This document shows, piece after piece, positions 11,162-24,065 of a stretch of DNA of 64,000 bases. The DNA lies in the NCBI GenBank assembly GCA_905331475.1, contig CAJNYU010003859.1, positions 124,001 through 188,000 on the forward strand, written 5' to 3'. Every line of letters begins with the position of its first letter. Position 1 is the stretch's first letter. This DNA is from Rotaria socialis (lineage: Eukaryota; Rotifera; Eurotatoria; Philodinida; Philodinidae). The translations under genes were made by a program, and so were the position numbers. The notes under the pieces were generated by a model that ran no database searches, was not told where the DNA came from, and saw only the letters and a program-made list of their open reading frames with translations.

Positions 11162-12862
11162 AGAAGATAATAAACAAATAAAACAACACAAAACAAAAAG
11201 AAAAAGAGATATTTCTTTTCAGGTTGACAAGGAGATGCTTAACGAAATTTGATTGAACTATTTTGCGAGTAGTAGATTGAAGGAGAAATAAAGGCAGAAA
11301 GGACACAAAGAGTTTGTTGGATGTATGTGACGGTACAACGAAAAGAACGAGAGAACTTGGCAAATAAACACACGCGATCGAACGAATAGATGAGGAGAGA
11401 GAGAAAAAAAAAGTTGAGGTAGACAAATATACATAATGGTTCAATGGGTGTGTATATGTTGCATGCATATTTTGAACCAACTTGCCGTTGACAAGTAACA
11501 AGTATGAAATTTAGTTCGGTAAGAAAAATAATAAATGTAATATACTATTAAAGGTCGAATTTACTATTCTCTCACTCTCATTCATATGGGTTAGGTTTTT
11601 CTTTGAAGGTTGTATCACTGTTTTTTATCTAAAAAGTTAATAGAATAGCGCTGCACACTATCGAACTAAAAACAGATGAAGCGCCAGCAGTTGTTTGATC
11701 GCAATCCAGACTTAATCCTGCTTTTTTATTTTCTTCCTCTCAATGGATATTTGATTATCAGCAATATACGTCTATATTGAGGTCGCTTTTGTTCTTACAA
11801 TTAATGTCTGGACATGATGAAAAAAAAATCATATTTTTTTTTTCTTTGGCCAGACGCGTCATTTGACCTAACAACAAAAGAAATAAAGCTACGCGTTTTT
11901 TTTATTCACGTCATCTAATAAGTAAGTATGTCTGATTTCAATTCATAATAGAAACGGTCAATGAGACCCCTAGAGGTGCGGCGAGCGTCCATTGTATAGT
12001 ATATTTTTAACGTAGACAAATGTATGTTGATCTAAAAGATAATAAGGAAATCGAGAATGATGGATAGAAGGAAAGAAAAAAAATGAAAGGAAGGCGATTG
12101 TCTTCGTTTGTTGAACAGACAAGCAAGATAGTTTATAAGGGCGGTATATGAGTTGCAATACGCAGATAGTTAAACACAACGTTAAAACAAATTTATCTTG
12201 CTCAGAGAAAGATCTAGTTGCATTATTTCTGTTTTTTGCGATGATCATTTTTCAGAGAAAAGGATCATTTATTTATAAAGTGCAGATGTTTTCATTCATC
12301 AGAGAGAGTAAAATTCGAACAACGAGTTCTGTTTTTTTTTCTGTAACGCTCATAAATGAGGTTTTCTCAATTATTTTTCAGAATTTAGATAAAGAAAAGT
12401 GAATCATATTTAACAAGGTCATAATGTTTAGTATAATTTTTGTTATTAATTTTGCCGTCGGCATTATTATGCTAATCGAAATTAGGTCTGATGTTGAGAA
12501 TTCACATTTCGTGCGCAATAGAACCAGCTTCTCTTCCGGAATAATCAGCATGAAAGAAAACAATTCTTTTTCTATCTCACTAGTTCATTTCCTTTCTTTG
12601 TCTGCTGCTCTTTTTTTCTTCTTCTTTGTAAATCAGTGAACAAAACTTCTTTCTCATTTACTGTATGCTCAATTAGAGAAGCAAGGAGTGGACTGTTCTT
12701 TTTTTCGATGTTCTAAGTATTTGATATTGATTGAAGAGAAAAAGCAACTTGTCATTTCATCTTCATATCTTTTTGTTTTTGCTTCTGACATTTCATTCTT
12801 TTAGGTGATGCTGTACCATTTCCTACTCGCTTGATACGACTCATTGACATTACAAAATTAGA
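11162..12862. other. intergenic, divergent promoter region
   Basis: This 1.7 kb lies between the divergent Hrs-like and tetraspanin genes. It is AT-rich with poly-A/T runs. Short frames exist on both strands but show no protein-like composition. I see no RNA gene or repeat. Confidence 0.5.
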
Positions 12863-15591
12863 ATGAATACATCAATGTTTAAACTTGTCAATCGATTTGC
12901 TCTCATTATACTGTGTGTTATTGGTCTCATTGAATTCGGTTTAGGTATATGGACGGTATTGGAAAATCGTTATAAAATTCTGGCATACAATCTTGCTGAT
13001 GTTGGTTATATTGTAAGTAAAATGGAAAGAAAAACTGGACAATTTTTTTTATTAATTAACGTTTATTGAATAGGATTTATGGATATTACGATATCTATCC
13101 ATGTGTTTATTTGCTTCTGCGATCATTACATTAGTCATGTGTCTTATCTTAGCATGGGGTTTATATTCAACACATGTATTTATATTTATTTCATCAACGA
13201 TGATCGCTCTAGTTGTTATTGCTGAATTTATGATAGCAATGATGGCATTTACAAATAAATTTCAAACGCGAATAACAATTCAAGAACAACTACCGAAATT
13301 AGGTAAATTGTATTGATAGGAGTTCATTTTTAATTTTTAATTTTTTCTCTTCTTTATTTATAGTCATTACTTATCGGCAAGGTAATGATGAACGGGCTAG
13401 TCGAGCTCTAGATATGCTTCAGTCAACATTTCATTGTTGTGGATCTGATGGACGTTTATCATTTCAAAATAATGTTCCATCAAGTTGTAATGTGTATAGC
13501 GTCGGGTGTCTTACACGTGCAATGAGTTTTCTCGACTCCTGTATGGATGTATTAGCTTATATATTAATGTTCTTTAGTTTAATTAAATTAGTTATTATTA
13601 CCTATTTTTATTCATTTCTGTGTATATATCAACGACTTAAGGGTTATCATCATCGTTATCATCCAAAAAAGAGCAAATTAATGAATGAATCTCTACCATG
13701 GCGTCATTCAGCAAGTTTTGATTCATCGTCACCAGATGATATGCCGAAGAAAATTTTTGCCATTGCCAATCAAGATAAAATTACTAATAACGACAATAAC
13801 TATGTTGAAAAACGACGTATTATACTGAATGAATACGATTCACAATCAGCAAATAAACGCGTAGAAAATGCTGCTACGATTTTACCAGCAGCATCATTAT
13901 CACTGTCACTGCCTATGCCGATAAGCAGTAAGCTTTCTACGCCACCCTATGATCAACAAGTATCAAGAAAATTATCATCCATATCAGAACGAACCGAAAA
14001 AACTGAAACCGATGATAGTGAACCCGAGCTTCTACGTATTAGACAACATAATTCAAAGCAAAAAGCAATTATAGCTGCGGCCAATGAGAAAGACAAACAA
14101 CCGCCGCCGTTACCAACAAAATTACCGATGATTAAAAGTCGGAAAAGAATCGCACGAGACGATGATAATGACAATGATTCAGGTAGTTTTAAAATTTATT
14201 GGATCATTATATTGTTTTGTAGACGAAAGAGAATATGTTTTTTTTATTATTAATATCGAATTCATGTCATTTTAACTAATATTATGAATTCAAGTAGCTG
14301 AAAAGTCTTTTATGTCCTGTAGGAGGAGTATGAACTATCATTCTTTTCACGTAGGATAATCTCGAAGAAATAGTATCTTTTTTGAATAAATAAACACAAG
14401 CCTTGCATTGTACTAACAAAGTTGAGTAAAAGAGTTGTTAGCGCAGTCCCTGCGGGATTAAAATGTGAAACATGATGAAACTGCTTTTTTTAGAGCTCAG
14501 CTACCACAGTCAGTGAATCTGTGCACCTTTTCTGGCACGGTCTGTATTATTATGGCTGACGTCTCTAGACATTGTCACATATTCAGATAGAGTAATTAAT
14601 TAATTTCTCGGTCGCAGTCTGTGTGGTTGGGGATGGGTTCAAATCTCTACCCTGGGTACTTTCAACACGCCTGTTAGATCGTGTTTCACAAAATAGGTAT
14701 GTTTCTTTATCAAAATCTAATCCAATCGAATATTTTCTCCCGGTAAACATTCAATAAGGAATTCTAATTAAAAGATGATTTAGTTTAAATCTAAACTATG
14801 CTATTAGAAGGATACAATGTTCTCCGTCGACGTGAACATGTTGTTTATAAATAATGAGATTATTCGACACCCTCATCTATTTTTTATGTTATATACAATG
14901 GCAAGTAAGATTTGTTTTTCTCACGACTAATATAGTTAACTCAATGAGGTCTACGCGTAAAAACATTCTCCCCGTGAAATTTGAAATAATCAAGTTCTCG
15001 ATGTTTTATTAAACAGGTGTTGAACGTTCATCATCAGAAAAATCTTTCGATGATCAAAATATAAGCAAAGCAAACTCTGATAATACTCAACCATTAATTG
15101 GTACGAATACGAAACCAAAATCAATACTAAATAAACCAACCGGCAAAACACCTCCAACATTGAGTTTTTCTAATGTTTTTGTAACATCGATTTCTCAAAG
15201 TGATATAAGACAGCCAACACAAAATGTTGAACTTGAAAAAAAACCTATTACGTCATCGCCATCATCGTCATCATCATTATCTGATCAATTATTATTGAGC
15301 GATGCCACAATTCCAAAGCCAATCTTGAAAAAATCTAATCAACAATCATCACCATCAAGTGATCAAGATCGTATTCCGCCAAGTTATAATGACCAAATGA
15401 AAATTTCATCGATCATCCATCCAAAATCCTATGTAAAATTATCAGAACCTCACATTCTTTCGAATCCACCAAAAATGTATGTACCTTATAAAGCAAAAGA
15501 AAATTCTCTATTACGAAATGCACCAAAACCAGCTCCGCGACCAAGTTTACAACAAGTTTTAAAGGAAAAACAAGGCGAAAGTCTTGTTTAA
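12863..15591 (+). CDS. tetraspanin-like protein with long cytoplasmic tail
   Basis: Exons 12863-13012, 13074-13302, 13364-14182 and 15017-15591 join in phase to about 590 aa. The first 230 residues have the tetraspanin plan: helix 1 (ALIILCVIGLIEFGLGIW), helices 2 and 3 (IITLVMCLILAWGL; STMIALVVIAEFMIAMMAF), a large loop with the signature CCG, then PSSC and GC cysteines, and helix 4 (LAYILMFFSLIKLVIITYF). Tetraspanins organise membrane-protein microdomains. The loop is short for the family. What follows is unusual: about 330 residues of Ser/Pro/Lys-rich, low-complexity tail with possible SH3 ligands (QPPPLPTKLP, RIPPSYND). The last intron is 834 nt and contains a weak tRNA-like B-box stretch. 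The tail's function is unknown. Confidence 0.8.
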
Positions 15592-17735
15592 ATGTTTTGT
15601 TTCGGTTTTTTTAACAAATAAATATTAGAGATGATGTAATATTTATGTTTCTTCTCATTTTGTTTTTTCATAATCACCAAACGAAAGCGATTATTCTTTT
15701 ATGTATTCACTACGAATAAAATGGTCACAAAGCAATATCTAGGTCAAAATAAAATATTCGTGGAGAAGCCATAAGGAAAATAATTTCCTTTCTAATCAAA
15801 CTACAATAACAGACGTCGACGATAGCTAAATAGAACTTTCTTTTTTGACAAGACAAGAAGCAAAAATATTCTGGCAGCACTTTTATGCGGTTTGCTGGCT
15901 GGATAGACAGCAGTTGATAGTTAATATTATAGAGGCCGACATCTGGTTACATGTTGATCATAACTTCTTCAAATGTCAGTTGTCAATACATACTATTTTT
16001 TAGCTCACACAATTGGAACAGTATGATAGATCCATTTCACTTCTAGAGCACGAAATCTAAATATAGTCATACAGTGACTAACTATTACAAAGTATTTATA
16101 ATTAGCTACTAATAATATGTTGAAGATTTATTGGTATTCAATCATATGATTAATTATTTTGATAGCGTGTTAACGATGAATTAAGAAAAATACATATTAC
16201 GGAATTTTTTATCAAGCTAGAGTCTAGTTCTGCAGCCTTTTTTTAGCTGCTCCGTTTGACTAGATTCACAGTAGTTTTGAAACAAAAGTGACTAATTTCA
16301 ACTTTCACGCTACTACTTACTACTGGTATTAATTATTTCTTGAGATGAGAAATTGGCCGTTTTTATAATTGTTCTAGAAAGAATGCAGAATCAACGTATA
16401 ATTATCCTTCAACCTTGACATCTTAAATACAACATTTAATCTCGGCAACAATGAAATACTGCTCTATTTAGAACATGATTTTAGCATGTTTTACATCAGT
16501 CTAAGTTTTGTCTTTAACGCTCTTATTCATCATTAAGGAATTTTAGAGCGAGTTCGAAAATTGTTGCTTTCGTTGGGTTCAATGTGCGGTGACGAGGAGA
16601 AGAAATGATAAATATTCAATTTGAGACCGGCACTCTTTATGTTCTTTGATATTATATGCTAATTCAAAACAAAATGGCAGCATACATAGAGAAATTCTAA
16701 ATAGCATTTTATACAGATAAGCTATTCTAATGCTCCGTGTACTATTTCATAGTAAATATATACTTACTTATCGCGTCCTGTTCAAATTTTTTGCTGAAGA
16801 GTATTTCTCGACTCGTTTTGTTTTGCCGCAGAAAGTCAGCTTATGGCGTCGAAGCAAAAGATCCTGTGGAAGGTCGATTTGCACACCTCTATACCTGATT
16901 TTTTCAGCTGTGCTCTCATTCATATGATTTGCATAAATTCATGAAGCATTAAACTAGACTCTTTCGCTTCGATTGAGAGAACGTTTTCTCATTATCAGAA
17001 TAATAATGTGATCTATCACATCTCTATATCGTTTGCTGGGTACAAACTGTTTTCTAGAAACTAAATAAATTGAACAGTAGAAATAAGCTGCTGTAACTCG
17101 ACACAATTTCATTGCGCATAAATTTGGTAGCTGATTAAAAAAGTAAAGAAAGAAAAAAATCTTTTACTTCACTCGCTTCGGCATTAAAAAGTACTTTCAA
17201 CTCTGGTAATAATATGTCGTGCTGAAGTGACAAATTCGAAATGACATTTACATTAATCATAGATCGATAAGGTCAGCGACGAAAAAAATTTGTGACGTCG
17301 ATACGATCATAAAACAGCGAAGAGGATCGATTACCGATATACGCATTTATCAAGTAGCAAACCTCGCCGTTTAAGCATCACTCAGAAAAATCTATTTTTT
17401 CAATTTATGCCATATTTACGTTTGGTTTAGATAGAAAAGAAAAAAGTTTGTTTTACTAAGCGACTACTAAAATATTCTTTTTGATGATGATGTCGTAGGC
17501 TACGAACGTGCCACGCTAACAATGAGGTCGATAGAACCATCAAGGAAGAAAAAAATATTTCTCTCTCCCTCTCCTTTGTCGTAAGGAAGGCAGAATGCGT
17601 CAATGAATCAGAAGAGAACAATGTGGCAATATTAGTTTAACAGCATTAAAATAAATATAACAAAAGAAAAAGAAGAAACTAGTAGGATCTACACTTGGTT
17701 TACTATTATGCAATGAACAAGATGAAATCTATCAA
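15592..17735. other. intergenic, no gene seen
   Basis: About 2.1 kb of AT-rich sequence lies between the tetraspanin and fucosyltransferase genes, which point the same way. An AATAAA-type signal lies just after the tetraspanin stop. Short frames (for example 16730-16927) have no family resemblance. Confidence 0.5.
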
Positions 17736-20305
17736 GTGACAGTGAAATTCTACTCGAAAATTATATTATCAATTATGTATTCTGTTAAACGACCTAGCAA
17801 TTTTCAAGTATTACTCGTGCTCATTATTACTTCGGTTTTTATTTTCTTCTATCATAATTCAATATTTAAAACAAGTCAACCATATATTCCTCAAGCTCGT
17901 CTTCGACCTTACAGAAGCGCGGCATCAATTAAAGTTTCTATATCACATTACACAGCAAATTATGGCTTCCGGACTGATTCTCGTTCAAATATTTTTAATA
18001 AAAATTTACAGCAAATATGTGACATATATGATCCCGAAGAATACGAATATGCTGATAGTGTTATTGTTAGTCTTGTTGATTTTTTTCGTTTTCCAACCAT
18101 ATCTAATAGCAAACAACTATATAGGAAAAAATATCCATCGCAATTATGGGTGTTGCAAGTTGAAGAATCACCAAGAAATTCTTATCGAACAGCTCAAATA
18201 AAGAGTGTAGAAGAGCTTGACGATTGGTTTAATCTAACGGCAACATTAAAACCAGAATCCGATTTTCACATTCAATATAGAGTAGGTTTTTCTTTTTTTT
18301 CAATTTCAATAACGGCATATGGTCATCGGTTTAAAAGAGCAGGGTGTGGGTGAAGGATAGGATACTTTTTCTTGAAAACCTTAAAGTTTGAGAATAATAT
18401 GCTTTTATTGCGCAAATTGAAGATGTTGATCATACGTGTTTCTCAAGTAAATTGATGACTAATTATCTCAAATATTGATTAAGATGGCCTGTTTGAAAAA
18501 TATGTCAAACGTCGTAGTGATTGAAAAGTGACACGTCGATCAATATTTTCTTGAGTAAGATAATTTTGTGGTGAATATATTTTCAAAAAACTTCTCGATT
18601 ATCTAAAAAATTCAATTATTTCAATGATGAATCATACGACATGAAATAGTAGTTCACCAATATCTGAGCTTTCATACCCTAGTCAACTCTCCCTAGAAGA
18701 ATCCCTAGGGATTTCGTTCTTTTGCGGGGACTGCCCGGGGAGTTATCTGATCAAATCGATGAAATATCTAATTACTAATAAATTCTTCTTAATTGTTTAA
18801 AAATTAAAAAACTTAAAAAGTTTTTTTTATTTTAAAAAATTTCATCAATTCTCCCCAGAGAAATCCCCGGAGAGTCCCCCAAATAAAAAGTCCCCGGGGG
18901 CTCTCGACAGAGACTCCCCAGGGATTTCGTTATTTTACGGGGACTCTCCGGGGAGTCCTTTGGGGGAGAGTCGATTAGGGTATAAAGTACACGTTTTATT
19001 TCCTCGCATCTTTTTGATTCATCGGTGCAACAACTCATATATACAATGTTGCATGAAAATAAAGATGCTCTATAGCAAGTAGGAATCACGTGTTAGAAAT
19101 TTAATTTTAGTAATTTATAACGTAAGAGATTTCATTAGCAAAAGAAACCAACATTAGGACAAAAGCAATGACTTCGACACTTGAGACATCTATATTATTG
19201 CGAGAACTTTTTCTGTATGAAATAAATCTTTTCTTTTTACTTTGTTCTTTAGGGTTATCGTATAAAACCTGAAATAGTAAATCTCATTGAAGAAAAATTA
19301 AATATTAAATTTGATCATGCAATCAATTCAACGTCACTTCCGCAATCAAATCTATTTACAAATGGTCTTTCAAATTACTTAAATATTCTTGCTTTCGTAC
19401 TAGATAGAGAATTAAATGATCGACAAGATGCCTACTCCAAAATTTGTCCATATACCTGTAATCAACCGTTACCGCCTGATATAGTTAAATCGCTTCAACC
19501 ACATTTGAATCCTATTTTTCCTCGTATAATGAATCGTGATATTGTTTACATAGCTTGGTTTGTATCGAATTGTGATAGTCATTCTGGCCGTGAAGAATAT
19601 GTTCTTAAGTTACGTTCACAACCAGGTATTCTGGTTGATATCTACGGTGGATGTTCGTCAATGTTTCATTCTCATATCATAAATATGAAATGTAAGAAAG
19701 GCATATCCGGTTGTGTAGAGAAAACATTGCCAAATTATCGTTTTTATTTATCATTTGAAAATTCAAAATGTGATACATATATAACAGAAAAATATTGGAT
19801 GCACGGTCTCAATGGAGAAGCGATACCCATTGTTATGGGTGCTAAAATTGAACAATATGAACGTATAGCAGTACCAAATTCATATATTCACGTTGATAAT
19901 TATCCAACAATTGAAAAGCTTGCTGAAGAACTGCATCGTCTAAATAGAAATGATTCGGAATATGTAAAATATCTTCAATGGAAACAATTCTATGATATAG
20001 GAGAAAGCTATTCGCCACAAGCACGATATAATATGCATTCAACACTTTGTTTCCTTGGTCATTATCAACGTTTACATGCAATGCAAGGCCATAATGATCA
20101 GAGAAAATATTTACTAGAACGTATACGTGAGATATTTAATGTTGAAAAAATTCGTTTACCAAATTTTATTTGGGAAACTGCCAAGACGAAATTAATACGT
20201 ATCAGTGAATTCTACAATCCGAAAGTTAATTGTTGGGATAATGATTTTCCATCACTGCCTAGAAGAATTTATAATTATTTGTTCACTTGGTGGAAATTGT
20301 TTTAG
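17736..20305 (+). CDS. GT10 alpha-1,3/4-fucosyltransferase, type II Golgi enzyme
   Basis: Exons 17736-18281 and 19253-20305 join in phase 0 (about 532 aa); Met at 17778 is an alternative start. The protein has a short cytoplasmic tail, one signal-anchor helix (FQVLLVLIITSVFIFFYH) and a lumenal catalytic region. The GT10 donor-binding block is clear: NYRFYLSFENSKCDTYITEK, then the nearby PIVMG. Upstream, VYIAWFVSNCDSHSGREEYV and VDIYGGC match the usual FucT block (NC..S.R..Y...L, D.YG.C). The family transfers fucose from GDP-fucose to N-glycans or Lewis-type antennae in the Golgi. The exact acceptor cannot be read from sequence. The single intron is 971 nt and carries a MITE. Confidence 0.88.
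18676..18981. mobile_element. MITE with inverted ends inside the fucosyltransferase intron
   Basis: The two ends are near-perfect inverted copies (ATACCCTAGTCAACTCTCCC at 18674-18693; the complement of 18964-18983 reads ATACCCTAATCGACTCTCCC). Inside are two further copies of a GC-rich block (GGGATTTCG, CGGGGACT, CCGGGGAGT). The element is about 305 bp with no ORF. A TA flanks both ends, so a TA target duplication as in Tc1/mariner-type MITEs is possible. Its GC-rich arms stand out from the AT-rich surroundings. Confidence 0.75.
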
Positions 20306-20646
20306 TTATTTTTTGTTGTTGTTACAAAGATTAGTTTCGTCAGATTTCACTTTTTTTTGCGAATGAAGAAATGAGAATTTTAAAAGATGCACTAAATAAA
20401 ATATTCTATTTAGGGAATTAGACGAATTCCGAGAAACAAAGTTTTACTCAGGAAATCAATTGTATGACTGATTGAAAATTAATTCCAATGCTGAGCTGTT
20501 TTTTATGTAATAATCCGAAAAAAAGGCTATGAACCGTTTTAAAAATTGATATGGGTGGCGGTATGTTCGCCAATAAGACTTTCGCCAATAAGACAATCGC
20601 CGATGGCGAAGTTCCACCGAATGTGTTGGTGAAAGTACAGTGGACG

Positions 20647-20766
20647 TTCGCCAATTGGCGAAGTTCTAGAGACCATATTGGCGAAAGTATGGTGGACGTT
20701 CGCCAATTGGCGAAGCTCCACCGAATGTATTGGTGAAAGTACAGTGGACGTTCGCCAATTGGCGAA
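20647..20766. repeat. left array of 52-bp palindrome units
   Basis: TTCGCCAATTGGCGAA occurs at 20647, 20699 and 20751. The 36-bp spacers alternate between an ACCGAATGTATTGG type and a GAGACCATATTGG type. Confidence 0.9.
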
Positions 20767-20845
20767 AGTGAGATGGGGTATCTCAGTAATTACACAACGA
20801 TATTACGAAAGTGTATATGTCAGCACTGAAGTTAATGTTACTAGA

Positions 20846-21039
20846 ATATATATATATATATATGTTGTAGGCAAAATTGGAATCCAGGCAGATTCTAAAT
20901 CTGCCCGGGGAAAATTGGAAATCTAATTTTGCCCGGGCAGAATTAGAATTCTAATTTTGACTAGACAATCATCAGTCAAAATCTGAATTCTAGTTTTGAC
21001 CGGGCAGATTTAGAATCTGCCTGGATTCCAATTTTGCCT

Positions 21040-21072
<33 letters not shown>
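20846..21072. repeat. long hairpin flanked by (TA)n
   Basis: The arms 20864-20908 and 21000-21044 are complementary over 45 bp and are continued outwards by TA runs (20846-20863 and 21045-21072). Within the loop, shorter inverted copies of CAGATTC/GAATTCTAATTTTG recur. It looks like a MITE that inserted into or expanded a TA microsatellite inside the foldback-like element. Confidence 0.85.
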
Positions 21073-21224
21073 CATAGTTTACACTTAGCATTTGCTCGAA
21101 TATGCGGCAGTCATGTTTTCAAGAGTAAAATAGGGAGAATAATAAGAAAAAAAGTGATATCAATATGAAAAGAGAGATTAAAAAAGAATGAATTAATAAT
21201 CCTCTGACGAGAGAATTGATAAAT

Positions 21225-21500
21225 CTGATGTGGAAACATTGTTTTTTTCTTCTTTCCCTTTCTTCCTCGACAAACAGGTTCGCCAACAAGATGAGCAAAA
21301 GATTTGATTGTATCATCTAGTGATCTTTTTTTTGACTCTAATAATTGCAACAGATTTTGAATTTGTTTACTTTTACGAGCTGCTTTACGTGTCGATTTTT
21401 TTTTCTTGAATAGAAGAAAATCCTAATCCAGTTTGCACCATGCGATGAGATATCACACTTTCCTCCTGCTTTAGGCATTGGATAAATCGCAAATATGTCT
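21225..21500 (-). pseudogene. decayed coding fragment inside the foldback-like element
   Basis: The minus strand reads protein-like in two frames joined by a slip in an A-run near 21405-21413. The first part runs from FIQCLKQEESVISHRMVQTG to GLGFSSIQE. The second has KKSTRKAARKSKQIQNLLQL, then ESKKRSLDDTIKSFAHLVGE and PVCRGRKGKKK. It has no start or clear end, and I do not recognise the family. It may be the remnant of a protein once carried by the element, or of a host gene. Confidence 0.3.
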
Positions 21501-21595
21501 ACGACATAGACGAATATAATCTACCGATGTGGGTGAGAAAACGTTTTTTAGTCTACGTCTATTTTACAATGACATTGTTGAAAGATCACTGTACT

Positions 21596-21715
21596 TTCGC
21601 CAATTGGCGAAATTCTACCGAATGTATTGGCGAAAGTATAGTGGACGTTCGCCAATTGGCGAAGTTCCAGAGACCATATTGGCGAAAGTATAGTGGACTT
21701 TCGCCAATTGGCGAA
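21596..21715. repeat. right array of 52-bp palindrome units
   Basis: TTCGCCAATTGGCGAA occurs at 21596, 21648 and 21700, with the same spacer order and direction as the left array. Only the outer tips of the two arrays are inverted. Confidence 0.9.
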
Positions 21716-22251
21716 GCTCCACCGAATGTATTGGTGAAAGTACAGTGGACTTTCGCCATTGGCGGAAGTCCTATTGGCGAAAGTCTTATTGGCGAAATTC
21801 CGGAACCCCATTAGACAGTCCTTGTGATTTTGAAATTTTGTATATGTGTATTGCTCTATTTATTGGACTACACATGTTTATTCAAATCAAAGATTATGAG
21901 CTTGATCTGAATTTTCCTTCAACTTCGATCATGCGCAATATTACATATGATTCCACTGAAAGATCGTGATTTGTTTAATGTTTATCATTAACTGATTTCA
22001 CATTTTCCCCTAAAATACAAATGCACAATATGAAGCTTTTGACTATTTTTTAAATTGTCTGCTACTTTTTTCTGCATTATCAGTGGTTTTTTTTCAAGTT
22101 GCAGTAAAGTGTACTACGTTATAAAATCGGAATAGAAAAATGTTAACAAGATGTTTGCTTAAAGTTCCTTTCGTTTATCTGATTTTACTAAGTTTCTAGC
22201 GGATCATAATAGGTTTACGAATGTATCGCTATTTCAAAGCTTTATGGGATA

Positions 22252-22485
22252 TGTAACGATAAATAAGACTCTGTTGAGTTTATATCGTATTGACAAACTG
22301 GATAGAGGAGGAGTAGCTTACAGCCACTCACGGCAATGATGTTTATTCGTTTATTCACATATCCAGAGTGTAACAACTTCATACATAACACACGTATATA
22401 TAGAAGAGAGATAGAAGAGAGACATGAGAGAGAATAGAAGGAAGAGGAAGGAGAATCATCGAAGCGTGCCATCAATATCGGCACA
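22252..22485 (-). repeat. 3' LTR of the short retroelement
   Basis: This direct repeat matches 24066-24322 nearly throughout, starting TGTAACGATAAATAAGACTC. It lacks an approximately 23-bp AT-rich insertion present in the other LTR. Confidence 0.8.
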
Positions 22486-24065
22486 CCCTCCCACTCAGAT
22501 CAGACGCGCTCCTGAGCGTCTTTACAATATCAATAAAAAGGAAAATGGAAAAGAGATACGCGAAGAAAAGGAAAAGGAACGACACAAACGCATAATAACA
22601 AAAAAAAACACAATATCAGTTCATCATTTGAACTTTCTTTCACAGTTACGTGCAATACGCACGAGATAAACACATAAAACAGATAATCAAATCGGGTGCA
22701 ACCTTCACAGATAAACGGCATTATCATAATATACGAAGTTAACAATTTACGACGAACGAACTTTTTAGAACACTTTTTCTTCATTTTTTAAGCACGTACA
22801 ATATGCATTACATTAATAGCGTACAAAGAACATGATACGGCAGGAACGAGTCAGACAAAATAATATTTTCACTCTTTTAATTAGTATACATCAATATTTT
22901 TCACAACACAGAAAACAATTTAACAACTTAAGCTTGATAGAATTCTTCACAGACATTATAAATCACGCATTTTCGCATGTACTGGTCTCATTGAAATATC
23001 ATACACATAGGACATTTAAAAAATGATAACATAGCTTTTAGAAACAATCAAACAATCAATCAGTTACTTAGCGAATTCGAATACATACTTTTTCTTTTGC
23101 AGAAATTAGAAAAGAACAATTTAGTAATTCATAGCGTACAGAAAATCTAATCTAGTGCATAAACGATACCTAGAACGTTTTCTTTTTCTAACTTTCTAGT
23201 TAGATTAGTTTTACATGTTACAAATAGCAAAGAAAAAAAATAGTGTCTCAGCACTAAACGATCAATAACAGACGATAACCTATCGGAGAAAAATTTAGTC
23301 ACACATTAATTCCTTATAAAAAAATTTTACATTTCATTTTTGATTTTATCAAAAGTAGCACGTCTAATTTAACACGAATACACGGAAAATTAATATCCCT
23401 TCTGGGCAATCGATCGAAAAAAATTTTTTTTTTACACTTTTCATAAGTGTTAATCTTAAAGATGATCTATTTCTTTTTATTTTTTATTCTAATCATATTT
23501 ACGTACCTGATATTGGCGAATATTTGAACATTGAAAACAGTCAGCTGAATGTTGTACAGATGGTATATTGGTGATCTAAGAATTGAAATTGCTTACGAAC
23601 GGTAGTCAATAGTGTTCAACTGTCATCAACATCAGCTTGTTATAATCGGAACGGAACAATTCTGATTGAAATTAATGGTGAATGAAGAGATTTGAGAAGA
23701 AGAGACATGAAACGTACAGATGTTGCGAAGGAACGCGAGCCGATGACTCGCACTGCCGGCCGGGAGAATAGCCGCCCTGTAGTACGTTCACTGATGTTCT
23801 GTAACACTGCCGTCTGTGTCGTACTGCAACAACATCAGTACCACAGTTCGTTGACAGTGCCATGTCTTTCAACTCGTAGTCTCTCACTCAGTCATTCCTT
23901 CTCTCATTATTTATTACCGTCCGTTGCTATTGAATTAAATTTTTGAATGGTGGTTCATGATGTTGAGTTATTGTTGATTTTGACACAAATCAATTGCGTT
24001 GAGAATTTGCCAGGATTCGACAGCCTGGGTTCAGATGTAATGACCAAGGTCTGCCAGAGTCGCCA

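Larger units (their letters stand above)
20576..21796. mobile_element. foldback-like element with 52-bp palindrome arrays at both ends
   Basis: The outermost tips are inverted copies: TTCGCCAATAAGACTTTCGC at the left and its complement, with minor changes, at the right. Each end then carries three perfect copies of the 16-bp palindrome TTCGCCAATTGGCGAA spaced exactly 52 bp apart. The middle 0.8 kb contains a long hairpin and a decayed coding fragment. No intact transposase is present. The plan, repetitive termini around a small centre, is that of foldback DNA transposons. No target duplication could be identified. Confidence 0.7.

Noticed and set aside
14430..14680. tRNA gene or tRNA-derived SINE in the tetraspanin intron
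   Set aside because: A-box-like TTAGCGCAGT and B-box-like GGTTCAAATC are present, but about 200 nt apart, and the T-stem does not pair properly. No tRNA fold results.
20551..20926. ORFs translating through the 52-bp repeat arrays
   Set aside because: They are repeat-derived frames with no start context or protein-like composition.
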